Source of the DNA: Micromonospora sp. CP22
GTDB taxonomy: Bacteria > Actinomycetota > Actinomycetes > Mycobacteriales > Micromonosporaceae
Assembly: GCF_009712475.1 (NCBI RefSeq)
Contig: NZ_VCJO01000010.1
Coordinates: forward strand, 62,001-126,000
DNA: 64,000 nucleotides
Direction of reading: 5' to 3'
The notes under the pieces were generated by a model that had not been told where the DNA came from, made no database searches, and saw only the letters and a program-made list of their open reading frames with translations. Both the position numbers and the translations under genes were made by a program. Positions 24,552 through 32,421 of the stretch are shown one piece after another; positions within the stretch are counted from its first letter, which is position 1, and every line of letters starts with the position of its first letter.

Positions 24552-24583
24552 CCCTGATCGGCGAGTCTGACCCTGATCGGCGA
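24546..24583. repeat. Tandem 19-bp duplication across a stop codon
   Basis: GTCTGACCCTGATCGGCGA occurs twice in direct succession (24546-24564 and 24565-24583). The first copy contains the stop codon of the zinc-ribbon-STAS gene. This looks like a slippage duplication. Confidence 0.8.
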
Positions 24584-24654
24584 GACAGTTTCCCGGCGTC
24601 CCGATTGAACCGATCCGCCACCTCCTCCGTACCTCTGGGCGAAGGGAGTGGCCC

Positions 24655-25449
24655 ATGAAGCGCCTGACCCCGTTGCTCACCCTCCTGTCGGGGGCGGTGA
24701 CGGCTGCCGTGCTGTTCACGATGAGTGCACAGGCATCCCCGCCGGGCACCCAGCCCGCGGCCGACGGTGCCCCACCGGCTGCCGCACCGGCCGAACCCGC
24801 CGATGTGGAGCCCGACGCCGACGACGACGTCGACCCGGCCGCGCCCGGGGACGAGCCGGGCGACATCGACGCCGACGCCCGGCGTCCGGCGGGTACGTCA
24901 CCGCCGACGGAACCGGACTCCTCGTCGGGCGGCACCGAGGTGAACTCGGTCGAACAGAACTGGATCGGTGAACTCGAGAACGGGGCCACCATCGCCATCA
25001 CCGTGAAGAACGGCAAGGCCGAGGCGTACGTCTGTGACGGGCGGAGCATGGAGTTGTGGCTGTCCGGCACGGTACGGGACGGCAAGATCGAGCTGACCGG
25101 TAAGGACGCCAAGCTGACCGGGGTCATCCGGGGTGACCGGGCCAGCGGCGAGATGGTCGTCGGCGTCCGGCGTTGGAAGTTCACCGCCCGGCCCGACGAC
25201 ACGGCGGTCGACGACGCGGTGGTGAAGTCCGGTCCGGGAACCGCTCCGGCGATCTACCGGGTGACCGAGGCGACCCGTAAGGGCGGCTACGACGGTGGCT
25301 GGATCATGTTGCCCGACGGCACCCAGATCGGCATCGTCACCTGGAACGGCAAGCCGATTCCGGCACCGCCGTTGGACCCCGCCTTCAACAGCACGGTGGT
25401 CGACGGCGTGACGCTCGTCGCCGAGCCGGTCATCCCCGGAGGGCGGTGA
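24655..25449 (+). CDS. Secreted protein of unknown function
   Basis: 264 residues, beginning with a Sec-type signal peptide (MKRLTPLLTLLSGAVTAAVLFTMSAQA). The next 75 residues are a flexible linker rich in Pro, Ala, Asp and Glu (DVEPDADDDVDPA). The folded part (about 95-264) has paired strands ENGATIAITVKNGKAEAYVCDG, MELWLSGTVRDGKIELTGKDA and YDGGWIMLPDGTQIGIVTWNG. No family recognised. It overlaps the next gene by one base (TGATG), placing it in an operon with DUF6529 and Rieske proteins. It is therefore possibly part of an extracytoplasmic electron-transfer or envelope function. Confidence 0.65.
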   Translation: MKRLTPLLTLLSGAVTAAVLFTMSAQASPPGTQPAADGAPPAAAPAEPADVEPDADDDVDPAAPGDEPGDIDADARRPAGTSPPTEPDSSSGGTEVNSVEQNWIGELENGATIAITVKNGKAEAYVCDGRSMELWLSGTVRDGKIELTGKDAKLTGVIRGDRASGEMVVGVRRWKFTARPDDTAVDDAVVKSGPGTAPAIYRVTEATRKGGYDGGWIMLPDGTQIGIVTWNGKPIPAPPLDPAFNSTVVDGVTLVAEPVIPGGR

Positions 25450-26081
25450 TGTCCCAACACCGGCATGGCGGGACCCGCACGGTGCCCCGCCGGGCGGCCG
25501 AACCCACGGTCGAGGTGATGCGTGACTTCGGCGGCCCCGCGCCGAGCGCGCCGAGGCAGCGGCCCTCGCTGCTGGTCCCGCTGGTCGTCGGGGCCGGGGT
25601 GGCGGTGGCGCTCGGTGTCTACGGGCGCACCCACACCCCCACCGGCATCGCGGTCAACGTGGCCGGCTTCTCCTCCCCGCTGACCGTGAAGGTGTGGCTG
25701 GGCACCGGGGCGGCCTTCTTCGCCGTGATCCAGTTGCTGTCCGCGTTGTCGATGTGGGGTCGCCTCGGCGGCTTCTCCCCGAGTTGGGCCGGCGCGGCGC
25801 ACCGCTGGTCGGGACGGATCGCCTTCCTGCTCACCGTGCCGGTCGCGGTGCACTGCCTCTACGCGCTCGGCTTCGCCGACTACGACACCCGTACGCTGCT
25901 GCACTCCCTGCTGGGCTGCTTCTTCTTCGGCGTGTTCGCCACCAAGATGCTGACCCTGCCCAAACGCGGCCTCGCCGGTTGGGTGCTCCCCACGGTCGGC
26001 GGGTTGGTGTTCGTCGCCCTGATCGGCATCTTCCTGACCTCGTCGGTCTGGTACTTCACCACGTTCGGCGTCCAGTTCTGA
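25449..26081 (+). CDS. DUF6529 membrane protein, cytochrome b561-like
   Basis: About 210 residues; ATG 25449 overlaps the previous stop, and GTG 25446 is possible. After a 40-residue cytoplasmic leader there are five helices: LVPLVVGAGVAVALGVYG, VWLGTGAAFFAVIQLLSALSMW, FLLTVPVAVHCLYALGF, LHSLLGCFFFGVFATKML and LPTVGGLVFVALIGIFLTSS. Histidines in AAHRWSG, PVAVHCLYA and LLHSLLG are placed like bis-heme ligands of b561-type proteins. The next gene encodes a Rieske protein, so the two probably form a small membrane electron-transfer module. Confidence 0.75.
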   Translation: MSQHRHGGTRTVPRRAAEPTVEVMRDFGGPAPSAPRQRPSLLVPLVVGAGVAVALGVYGRTHTPTGIAVNVAGFSSPLTVKVWLGTGAAFFAVIQLLSALSMWGRLGGFSPSWAGAAHRWSGRIAFLLTVPVAVHCLYALGFADYDTRTLLHSLLGCFFFGVFATKMLTLPKRGLAGWVLPTVGGLVFVALIGIFLTSSVWYFTTFGVQF

Positions 26082-26107
26082 TCCCCCGGAAAGGCAAGGC
26101 ACCTCAG

Positions 26108-26602
26108 ATGAACCACGAGCAGGCTGGCTGCTGCCGGTCGCGACGAGCCCTGCTGGCCGGTACCGGCGCGGTGGGCGTGGCCGCGTTGACCGGTTGCGCG
26201 ACCTACGGTGAGCCGGCGGCGGCACCCGCACCACCGGCCGCCCCGGCCGCCGGTGGGTCCAGCGCCGACCCGTCCGGCGCCGCTTCCCCGGGTGCCGATG
26301 GTGCCGACGCCGCTCCGCCGGCGCTGACCACGCTGGCCGACATCCCCGTCGGCGGCGGCGCGATCTTCGCCGACGCCGGTGTGGTGGTGACCCAGCCGAC
26401 CGAGGGGACCATCAAGGCGTACTCGGCGACCTGCACCCACCAGGGCTGCACGGTCACCTCGGTCACCGACGGCACCATCGTCTGCGGCTGCCACAACAGT
26501 GTGTTCGACATCGCCGACGGCTCGGTACGCAGTGGCCCGGCGCGGGCGCCGCTGCCGGCCGCGAACGTCACCGTCGACGGTGACGCCATCCGGTTGGCCT
26601 GA
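26108..26602 (+). CDS. Rieske [2Fe-2S] protein, Tat-exported lipoprotein
   Basis: 164 residues. The N-terminus has a twin-arginine-like signal, CCRSRRALLAGTGAVG, ending in the lipobox ALTGC, so it is probably exported folded and lipid-anchored. A Pro/Ala/Gly-rich linker precedes the Rieske domain, whose two cluster motifs are intact: CTHQGC (Cys and His ligands) and CGCHNSVFD. It transfers electrons on the outer face, most likely with the adjacent DUF6529 protein. It ends the plus-strand unit; a terminator hairpin follows. Confidence 0.9.
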   Translation: MNHEQAGCCRSRRALLAGTGAVGVAALTGCATYGEPAAAPAPPAAPAAGGSSADPSGAASPGADGADAAPPALTTLADIPVGGGAIFADAGVVVTQPTEGTIKAYSATCTHQGCTVTSVTDGTIVCGCHNSVFDIADGSVRSGPARAPLPAANVTVDGDAIRLA

Positions 26603-26659
26603 CCGGGCGTCCGGCGATGCGAACGCGGTGACGCGGCCCACCCCAGGCCCGGGCCGCGC

Positions 26660-26700
26660 GGGGCCGTCCGAGGTGCGTCACGACGCCCCCGGACGGCCCC
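26660..26700. terminator. Bidirectional terminator between Rieske and cellulase genes
   Basis: GGGGCCGTCCG (26660-26670) pairs perfectly with CGGACGGCCCC (26690-26700). The loop is 19 nt with internal partial pairing. It lies between convergent genes. Confidence 0.55.
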
Positions 26701-26742
26701 TGCCCCACCCGCGATCCGCAGGGTGGGGCAGTCGACCGCAGG

Positions 26743-28725
26743 TCAGGACGCGGTGCAGGTCAGCCCGGTGGGCGTACCCGATCCGTTGCCGGTCAGGCCG
26801 AAGGTGGTGCTGGTGTCGGCGGCGAGTTGCCCGTTGTAGGGCTCGTTGCGCACCGTCACCGTGTCCCCGTCGGTGGTGAGCCGGCCGTTCCACAGCGACG
26901 CGATCGTGGTGCCGGCGGGGGCGGTCCAGGTGACCGTCCAGCCGGTGATGCCCGCCGTGCCGGTGTTTCGCACCGTCACCTCCGCCTGGTAACCACCTTG
27001 CCAGGAGTTGGTCACCCGGTACGTGGCGGCGCAGCCGGCGTCGCCGTTGCCGTTGCCGTTGTCGGCCGGGGTGGTGACGGTCGTCGGCGGTGACGCCGTC
27101 GAGGTGTTGCCGGCCGCGTCGCGGGCCCGGACGGTGAAGGTGTAGCTGGTCGACGGGCTCAGGCCGGTTGCCCGGTAGCTGGTTCCGGAGACCGTGGCGA
27201 CCACAGTGGCCGGCGCGGAGCCGGTGGCCCGCAGCACCTCGTAGGAGGTGACACCCACGTTGTCCGTGGCGGCCGCCCAGGTCAGGGTGGCGGCGGTGGC
27301 GGTCACGTCGGTGGCGGTCGGCTGGCCGGGCGCGGTCGGGGCGGTGGTGTCGCCGGGGCCGGGGCCACCGGCATAGCGCTCGGCGAGGCTCATGCCGGTG
27401 GTGGAGTCGGCGCCGCCGAGGCGCACGTCGTGGTCGAGGCCGACGAACTTGCCGTTGTGCTGCCACAGCGCGGGCTTGAGCATCTGGTTGTACTTCGTCT
27501 CGTCCCAGCTGGCCCAGTCGTCGAGCAGCAGGCCACCGGTGTCACCGGAGTTCGGGTTGAGACACCAGAAGGTGTGGTGGATGCCGTTCTCGATCATCAG
27601 ATCACGCAGTGCCGCCATCCAGCGGTCCTGGCGGGCGTCCTGCCCGAGCCGGCCGCCCCACTCCCCGATCAGCAGCGGCGCGATGTTCTGCTCGTGGATG
27701 TAGAACCAGTTCGGCCGCCACACGTCGTTGGTCAGCGAGTCCTTGTCGAAGTCCCCGGCGAACCACGGCTGCTCGTAGACCAGAGGCCCGTAGTCGTGCG
27801 GTGAGTAGACGAGCTGGTCCTGTCCGGCGCCGAGGTCGACCGGGTGTTCGGCGACGCCGCGCAGGTTGCCGCCCCACCAGTTGTAGTGGTAGTTGGGGCT
27901 GAGATCGGGGTTGGTGTTGGGCGAGTCCCAGGTGGCCCCGGCACGCGGGTAGACCTCGATGCCCTCGCAGAGGATCAGCAGGTTCGGGTTGATCGCCAGG
28001 ATCCGCCGGCCCGCCGTCTCACACGCGTACTTGAAGTTGTCCTGGTCGGTGCTGGAGTCCCACTTGGCCCGCTCGGGGTCGTTCGGGGTCCCGTGTGGCT
28101 CGTTCTTGACGTCCATCGCGACGATGGTGTCGTTCGTCCGGTACCGGGTGGTGATCCATTCCCAGCCCTGGAAGAACTGCTCCGCGGTGATGCTGCCCTT
28201 CCACCACACCGGATAGACGTGGCCGGAGTTGTCCGCCTCGGCGCTGTGCACGTCGAGCATGACCTTCAGGCCGTACTTCTCGCACAGGTCGAGCCAGTGG
28301 TCGAAGACCTGGAGGTTGTTCAGGCCCTCCAGCTCCGGGTTGACGTACGTGTTGATGTTGGGCCGGATGGTCTGCCCGGCCTTCCACTCCAGCAGCAGTT
28401 GCGTGGAGATGGGCACCCGGACGATGTTGATGCCACGCTGGGCCATCTGGCGGGTGATCGATTCGAGGTTGCCCGACCACAGGCCGTGGAAGACCCGCTC
28501 GCTGGCGTTGAAGCCGAACCAGTTGGCCCCGGTGAGCCAGACCTCGTTTCCGGCCTCGTCGACGATCCGGTTGCCGTCGGTGTGCAGCCAGTCGGCGGTG
28601 GCCGCGGCGGCGACGGCCGGTTCCCCGACCGTCGGGGCCGCGGTGGCGGCGGGTGCGGCGGCGGCCGCGCCGAACAGGACGACGGCCGCCGCCGCGACGG
28701 CCGTGATTGTGGTACGTGCGGACAT
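26743..28725 (-). CDS. Secreted GH5 cellulase with FN3 and CBM2 domains
   Basis: 660 residues. A Sec signal peptide (1 to about 30, Ala-rich) is followed by a GH5 domain (about 45-430). The general acid Glu209 lies in MDVKNEP and the nucleophile Glu355 in LLIGEWGG; ANWFGFNASE, NIVRVPIS and VMLDVHSAE are further family motifs. Then come a fibronectin type III domain (about 465-555) and a Cys-bounded CBM2 cellulose-binding module (CAATYRVTNSWQGGYQAEV to LTCTAS). It hydrolyses beta-1,4-glucan outside the cell. A CebR-like box upstream suggests induction by cello-oligosaccharides. Confidence 0.95.
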   Translation of the reverse strand: MSARTTITAVAAAAVVLFGAAAAAPAATAAPTVGEPAVAAAATADWLHTDGNRIVDEAGNEVWLTGANWFGFNASERVFHGLWSGNLESITRQMAQRGINIVRVPISTQLLLEWKAGQTIRPNINTYVNPELEGLNNLQVFDHWLDLCEKYGLKVMLDVHSAEADNSGHVYPVWWKGSITAEQFFQGWEWITTRYRTNDTIVAMDVKNEPHGTPNDPERAKWDSSTDQDNFKYACETAGRRILAINPNLLILCEGIEVYPRAGATWDSPNTNPDLSPNYHYNWWGGNLRGVAEHPVDLGAGQDQLVYSPHDYGPLVYEQPWFAGDFDKDSLTNDVWRPNWFYIHEQNIAPLLIGEWGGRLGQDARQDRWMAALRDLMIENGIHHTFWCLNPNSGDTGGLLLDDWASWDETKYNQMLKPALWQHNGKFVGLDHDVRLGGADSTTGMSLAERYAGGPGPGDTTAPTAPGQPTATDVTATAATLTWAAATDNVGVTSYEVLRATGSAPATVVATVSGTSYRATGLSPSTSYTFTVRARDAAGNTSTASPPTTVTTPADNGNGNGDAGCAATYRVTNSWQGGYQAEVTVRNTGTAGITGWTVTWTAPAGTTIASLWNGRLTTDGDTVTVRNEPYNGQLAADTSTTFGLTGNGSGTPTGLTCTAS

Positions 28726-28784
28726 GCGACTTCCTCTGAGGTTGGTGACGAGGAACGTCGACGACGACCCGTGCCCAAGGGTCG

Positions 28785-28798
28785 TGGGAGCGCTTCCA
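28785..28798. promoter_or_regulatory. CebR-type cellulose-utilisation operator
   Basis: TGGGAGCGCTTCCA differs at one base from the actinobacterial CebR consensus TGGGAGCGCTCCCA. It lies 60 bp upstream of the cellulase start codon. CebR, a LacI-family repressor, releases such sites when cellobiose or cellotriose is present. Confidence 0.8.
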
Positions 28799-28835
28799 TC
28801 GACACCCTAGGCGGTCTTGGCCACCAGGGGAAGCG

Positions 28836-29531
28836 TCACACCGCGAGCGCCTCCCGAACCGTGTGTTCCGCGGTGGCACCGCCGTCCCCGGCGGAGGTGA
28901 CCCGACCGGACTCCAACACGTGGTAGCGGTCGGCCACCCGCAGCGCGAACCCGAGATGCTGCTCGACCAGGAGGACACTGAAACCGGTCTGTGCGATGAG
29001 CGCCACGATCCGCTCCTGGATCTCGGCCACCACCGACGGCTGGATGCCCTCCGTCGGCTCGTCGAGCATCAGCAGCCGGGGCCGGGTGATCAGCGCCCGG
29101 GCGATGGCCAACTGTTGACGCTGGCCGCCGGAGAGCAGCCCGGCCCGCCGACGCAGCAACGGCGGCAGCGCCGGGAACAGGTCCAACACCTCCGCGGTGG
29201 CCGCCGCGCCGTCACGCCGACCGTCGGCCACCAGGCGCAGGTTCTCCGCCGCGGTCAGGTGCGGAAAGCACTGCTGCCCCTGCGGCACGTACGCGATCCC
29301 CCGGGCGACCCGTTCGTGCGGGGAGAGCCGGGTGATGTCCTCACCGTCCAGTTCGACCCGTCCGGCGCTGGGGCGCAGCAGGCCGGCGGCCACCCGCAGC
29401 AGAGTGGACTTGCCGGCGCCGTTGTGGCCGAGCACGGTGGCGACCCCGTCGGCGGGTACCGCCACGTCGACGCCGTGCAGCACCCGGCTGCGCCCGTAAC
29501 CGGCGTGCACGCCACGCATCGCGAGCATCAT
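28836..29531 (-). CDS. urtE: Urea ABC transporter ATPase UrtE
   Basis: 231 residues from the first of two adjacent ATGs, overlapping the urtD stop. LivF-type ATPase: Walker A GHNGAGKST, Q-loop YVPQGQQCFP (the QGQ phrase is characteristic of UrtE), signature LLSGGQRQQ, Walker B LLMLDEPTEGIQPS and switch His in LLVEQHLG. Forms the ATPase pair with UrtD to power urea import under nitrogen limitation. Last gene of urtABCDE. Confidence 0.92.
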   Translation of the reverse strand: MMLAMRGVHAGYGRSRVLHGVDVAVPADGVATVLGHNGAGKSTLLRVAAGLLRPSAGRVELDGEDITRLSPHERVARGIAYVPQGQQCFPHLTAAENLRLVADGRRDGAAATAEVLDLFPALPPLLRRRAGLLSGGQRQQLAIARALITRPRLLMLDEPTEGIQPSVVAEIQERIVALIAQTGFSVLLVEQHLGFALRVADRYHVLESGRVTSAGDGGATAEHTVREALAV

Positions 29532-30301
29532 GCCTCCGTGTGCGTCGGGGCCGACCCGGCGTCGACCGGGTGACCGAGGTAGACCTCCTGCACGCGTGGA
29601 TCGGCCTGCACCTGGGCCACGGTGCCCTCGCTGAGCACCCGACCGGCGTGCAGCACGGTGACGGTGCGCGCGAAGCGGCGCAGGAAGTCCATGTCGTGCT
29701 CGATCACCACCACGGTGCGGTCCTGGCTCACCTTCTCCAGCAGTCGCCCGGTGGCGTCGCGTTCCTCGTGGCTCATGCCGGCGACCGGCTCGTCGAGCAG
29801 CAGCAGGCGGGCGTCCTGCACGAGCAGCATGCCGATCTCCAGCCACTGTTTCTGCCCGTGGGCGAGAGTGCCGGCCAGCTGGTCGGCCCGGCCCGCCAGG
29901 CCGATCACGTCGAGGGCCTCGGCCACCTCGTCGGGCACGCTGTGTCGGCGACGCAGCAGCGTCGTCCAACCGCGCCGGGCACCGGCGGCGATGTCGAGGT
30001 TCTGCAACACGGTCAGCCCCTCGAACACCGTCGAGGTCTGGAAGGTGCGGCCGACACCGAGCCGACTGATCCGGTGCACCGGTCGGCCGAGCAGTTCCCG
30101 GTCGCCGAAGCGTACCGAGCCGGTGGCCCGTGCCAGCCCGGTGACCGCGTCCACCAGGGTGGTCTTACCGGCACCGTTGGGTCCGATCAGGAACCGGATG
30201 TCGCCGGGAGCGACGTCGAGGGAGACCCCGTCGACGGCGGTGAACCCGTCGAAGCTGACCCGCAGATCACGCACGTAGAGCCCGTGCAACTGGCTGCTCA
30301 T
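29528..30301 (-). CDS. urtD: Urea ABC transporter ATPase UrtD
   Basis: 257 residues. LivG-type ATPase: Walker A GPNGAGKTT, LGVGRTFQTSTVFEGLTVLQN in the Q-loop region, signature TLAHGQKQWLEIGMLL (AHGQKQ is typical of UrtD), Walker B LLLLDEPVAGMSHEE and HD switch in VVIEHDMDF. Overlaps urtC upstream and urtE downstream by ATGA junctions, so the operon is translationally coupled. Confidence 0.93.
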   Translation of the reverse strand: MSSQLHGLYVRDLRVSFDGFTAVDGVSLDVAPGDIRFLIGPNGAGKTTLVDAVTGLARATGSVRFGDRELLGRPVHRISRLGVGRTFQTSTVFEGLTVLQNLDIAAGARRGWTTLLRRRHSVPDEVAEALDVIGLAGRADQLAGTLAHGQKQWLEIGMLLVQDARLLLLDEPVAGMSHEERDATGRLLEKVSQDRTVVVIEHDMDFLRRFARTVTVLHAGRVLSEGTVAQVQADPRVQEVYLGHPVDAGSAPTHTEA

Positions 30302-31464
30302 GCCGACTCCTCCCGCCGCCGCAGCCGTAGCCGACCGAACCGGCGCGGGCGCGCCGCACCGTCGTCGCGGCGGCGGGCCAGGCCGACCAGCGAGGCCAGG
30401 CCGCCGGGTAGGAACGCCACCACCACCACGAACAGCAGGCCCTGAAGGTACGTCCAGGTGCCCGGGAACCGCTCCGACAGGGCGGTACGCGCCCAGGCCA
30501 CGGCGACCGCGCCGAGCACCGGACCGAGCAGCGTCGCCCGACCGCCCACGGCGACGCCGATGACGAACTCGATGGAGGGCACGATCCCGATCAGCGCCGG
30601 GGAGATGATGCCCACCGCCGGCACGAACAGCGCACCGGCCAGCCCGGCCATGCCCGCCGCGACCACGTAGGCGACCAGTTTGACCGTCGCCGGGTCGTAG
30701 CCGAGGAACCGGACCCGTTCCTCGGAGTCGCGCACCGCCACCAGCAGTTCACCGTAGCGGCTCTGGATCAGGTGCCGGGCCAGGGCCAACAGCGCCAGCA
30801 GGGTGCCGGCGATGATGAAGTAGACCATCCGCTGGTTGACCGGGTCGTCCAGGTCGTAGCCGAAGAAGCCCTGGATGTCGGTGAGCCCGTTGGTGCCACC
30901 GGTGGTGCCCTGCTGGCCGATCAGCAGGATCACCATGGCGGCGGCGAGTGCCTGGCTGAGGATGGCGAAGTAGGCGCCCCGGACGCGGCGGCGGAAGACC
31001 AGCGATCCGAGCACGAAGGCCACCGCCATCGGCAACAGCACGGTGGCCGGCAGGGCGAACCAGGGGCTGGCGAACGGTCGCCACCACAGGGGCAGTTCGT
31101 CGAGTTGCCCGTACAGCAGCATGAAGTCGGGCATGTTGCCCGGGCCCGCGTCGGCGAGCTTGAGGTGCATGGCCATCGCGTAGCCGCCGAGGCCGAAGAA
31201 GACCCCCTGGCCGAGGGTGAGCATGCCGCCCCGACCCCAGGCCAGGCCGATGCCGACCGCGACCATGGCCACGCAGAGGTACTTGGCCAGCAGGGAGAGC
31301 CGGAAGTCCGACAGCGCCAGTGGCGCGACGGCGAAGAGCAGGGCCGCGCCGAAGGCGAACCCGGCGGCGGCCCGGAACCGGTGCCGGGACGGACCGGCCG
31401 TCGGTCTGCTCGGTGGGATCGGGGCGGGGTCGGCGGTGACGGGATCTCGGACGACGGCTGTCAT
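30298..31464 (-). CDS. urtC: Urea ABC transporter permease UrtC
   Basis: 388 residues from ATG 31464, overlapping the urtB stop. LivM-type permease with about ten helices. Family phrases are GIGLAWGRGGMLTLGQGVFFGLGGYAMAMHL, GGTNGLTDIQGFFGYDL, SQALAAAMVILLIGQQGTTGG and SIEFVIGVAVGGRATLLGPVLG. A basic, Arg-rich cytoplasmic tail ends the protein. It pairs with UrtB to form the channel. Confidence 0.93.
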   Translation of the reverse strand: MTAVVRDPVTADPAPIPPSRPTAGPSRHRFRAAAGFAFGAALLFAVAPLALSDFRLSLLAKYLCVAMVAVGIGLAWGRGGMLTLGQGVFFGLGGYAMAMHLKLADAGPGNMPDFMLLYGQLDELPLWWRPFASPWFALPATVLLPMAVAFVLGSLVFRRRVRGAYFAILSQALAAAMVILLIGQQGTTGGTNGLTDIQGFFGYDLDDPVNQRMVYFIIAGTLLALLALARHLIQSRYGELLVAVRDSEERVRFLGYDPATVKLVAYVVAAGMAGLAGALFVPAVGIISPALIGIVPSIEFVIGVAVGGRATLLGPVLGAVAVAWARTALSERFPGTWTYLQGLLFVVVVAFLPGGLASLVGLARRRDDGAARPRRFGRLRLRRREESA

Positions 31465-32348
31465 GCCAGGCTCCTGGTGCGCAGGGTGAACATGCCCTGG
31501 GGTCGCCACTGGAGGAACGCGACGATGGCGATGAAGACCATCACCTTGGCGACGCTGAGGGTGGTGAGGTACTCGCCGGCGGCCTGGAGCACGCCCAGCG
31601 CGAAGGCGACGATGACGGTGCCCTTGAGCTGGCCGATGCCGCCGACCACGACGACCAGGAAGGCGTCGATGATCAGGTTGGTGCCCATGGTGGGGCCGAT
31701 CGGCCCGAGCAGGGTGAGCGCCACCCCGGCGATGCCGGCCAGGCCGGATCCGATGAAGAAGGTCATCCGGTCGACCCGGGCGGTGGCGATGCCGGAGACG
31801 GCGGCCAGGTCCCGGTTCTGCACGACGGCCCGGATCCGGCGGCCCAGCGGGGTGAACCGCAGGGCGACGGTCAACGCGACGACCGCGCCACCGGCCAGGG
31901 CGAGGATGAACAACCGGTTGTTGGCCACCGTGATGCCGCCGGGCAGCCCGATGTTGCCGGTGAGCAGCTCCGGGGCGCGGGTCTGCACGTTGGGACTGCC
32001 GAAGATGTCCCGGGCGAGCTGTTGCAGGATCAGCGACACCCCCCAGGTGACCAGCAGGGTGTCCAGCGGGCGGGCGTAGAGTCGGCGGATCAGCAGGAAC
32101 TCCAGCAACACGCCCATCGCGCCGGCCACCACGAAGGCGACCGGCAGAGCGACCAGCAGCGACCAGCCGGCCGCGGTGATGACCTGTTGCAGGACGTACG
32201 TGGTGTAGGCGCCGGCCATGATGAACTCACCATGGGCCATGTTGATCACGCCCATCTGGCCGAAGGTGAGGGCCAGACCGAGCGCGATGAGCAGCAGCAC
32301 CGCCCCGATGCTGACGCCGGTGAAGAGTTGACCGAAGAGAACTGTCAC
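31461..32348 (-). CDS. urtB: Urea ABC transporter permease UrtB
   Basis: 295 residues, about eight helices. LivH-type permease with GVINMAHGEFIMAGAYTTYVLQ, LIRRLYARPLDTLLVTWGVSLILQQ, GSPNVQTRAPELL (a UrtB-specific stretch) and the EAA-like LLGPIGPTMGTNLIIDAFLVVVVGG. It follows urtA after a 73-bp spacer that contains a strong hairpin. Confidence 0.94.
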   Translation of the reverse strand: MTVLFGQLFTGVSIGAVLLLIALGLALTFGQMGVINMAHGEFIMAGAYTTYVLQQVITAAGWSLLVALPVAFVVAGAMGVLLEFLLIRRLYARPLDTLLVTWGVSLILQQLARDIFGSPNVQTRAPELLTGNIGLPGGITVANNRLFILALAGGAVVALTVALRFTPLGRRIRAVVQNRDLAAVSGIATARVDRMTFFIGSGLAGIAGVALTLLGPIGPTMGTNLIIDAFLVVVVGGIGQLKGTVIVAFALGVLQAAGEYLTTLSVAKVMVFIAIVAFLQWRPQGMFTLRTRSLA

Positions 32349-32375
32349 GGTGCGTACTCCGAACTGGTGGTGGGG

Positions 32376-32409
32376 CGGTTCGGGCGGGACCTGAGTCCCG
32401 CCCGAACCG
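32376..32409 (-). terminator. Intercistronic hairpin between urtA and urtB
   Basis: CGGTTCGGGCGGGA (32376-32389) pairs perfectly with 32396-32409; one more C-G pair leaves a CTGA tetraloop. It starts 13 nt past the urtA stop. No U-tract. Likely a partial terminator or 3' stabiliser that keeps the binding protein more abundant than the membrane subunits. Confidence 0.6.
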
Positions 32410-32421
32410 GTTGCCGCCCGG

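Noticed and set aside
24655..25449. Secreted protein as a lipoprotein
   Set aside because: The signal region has no Cys at the cleavage site; it looks like a standard Sec signal peptide.
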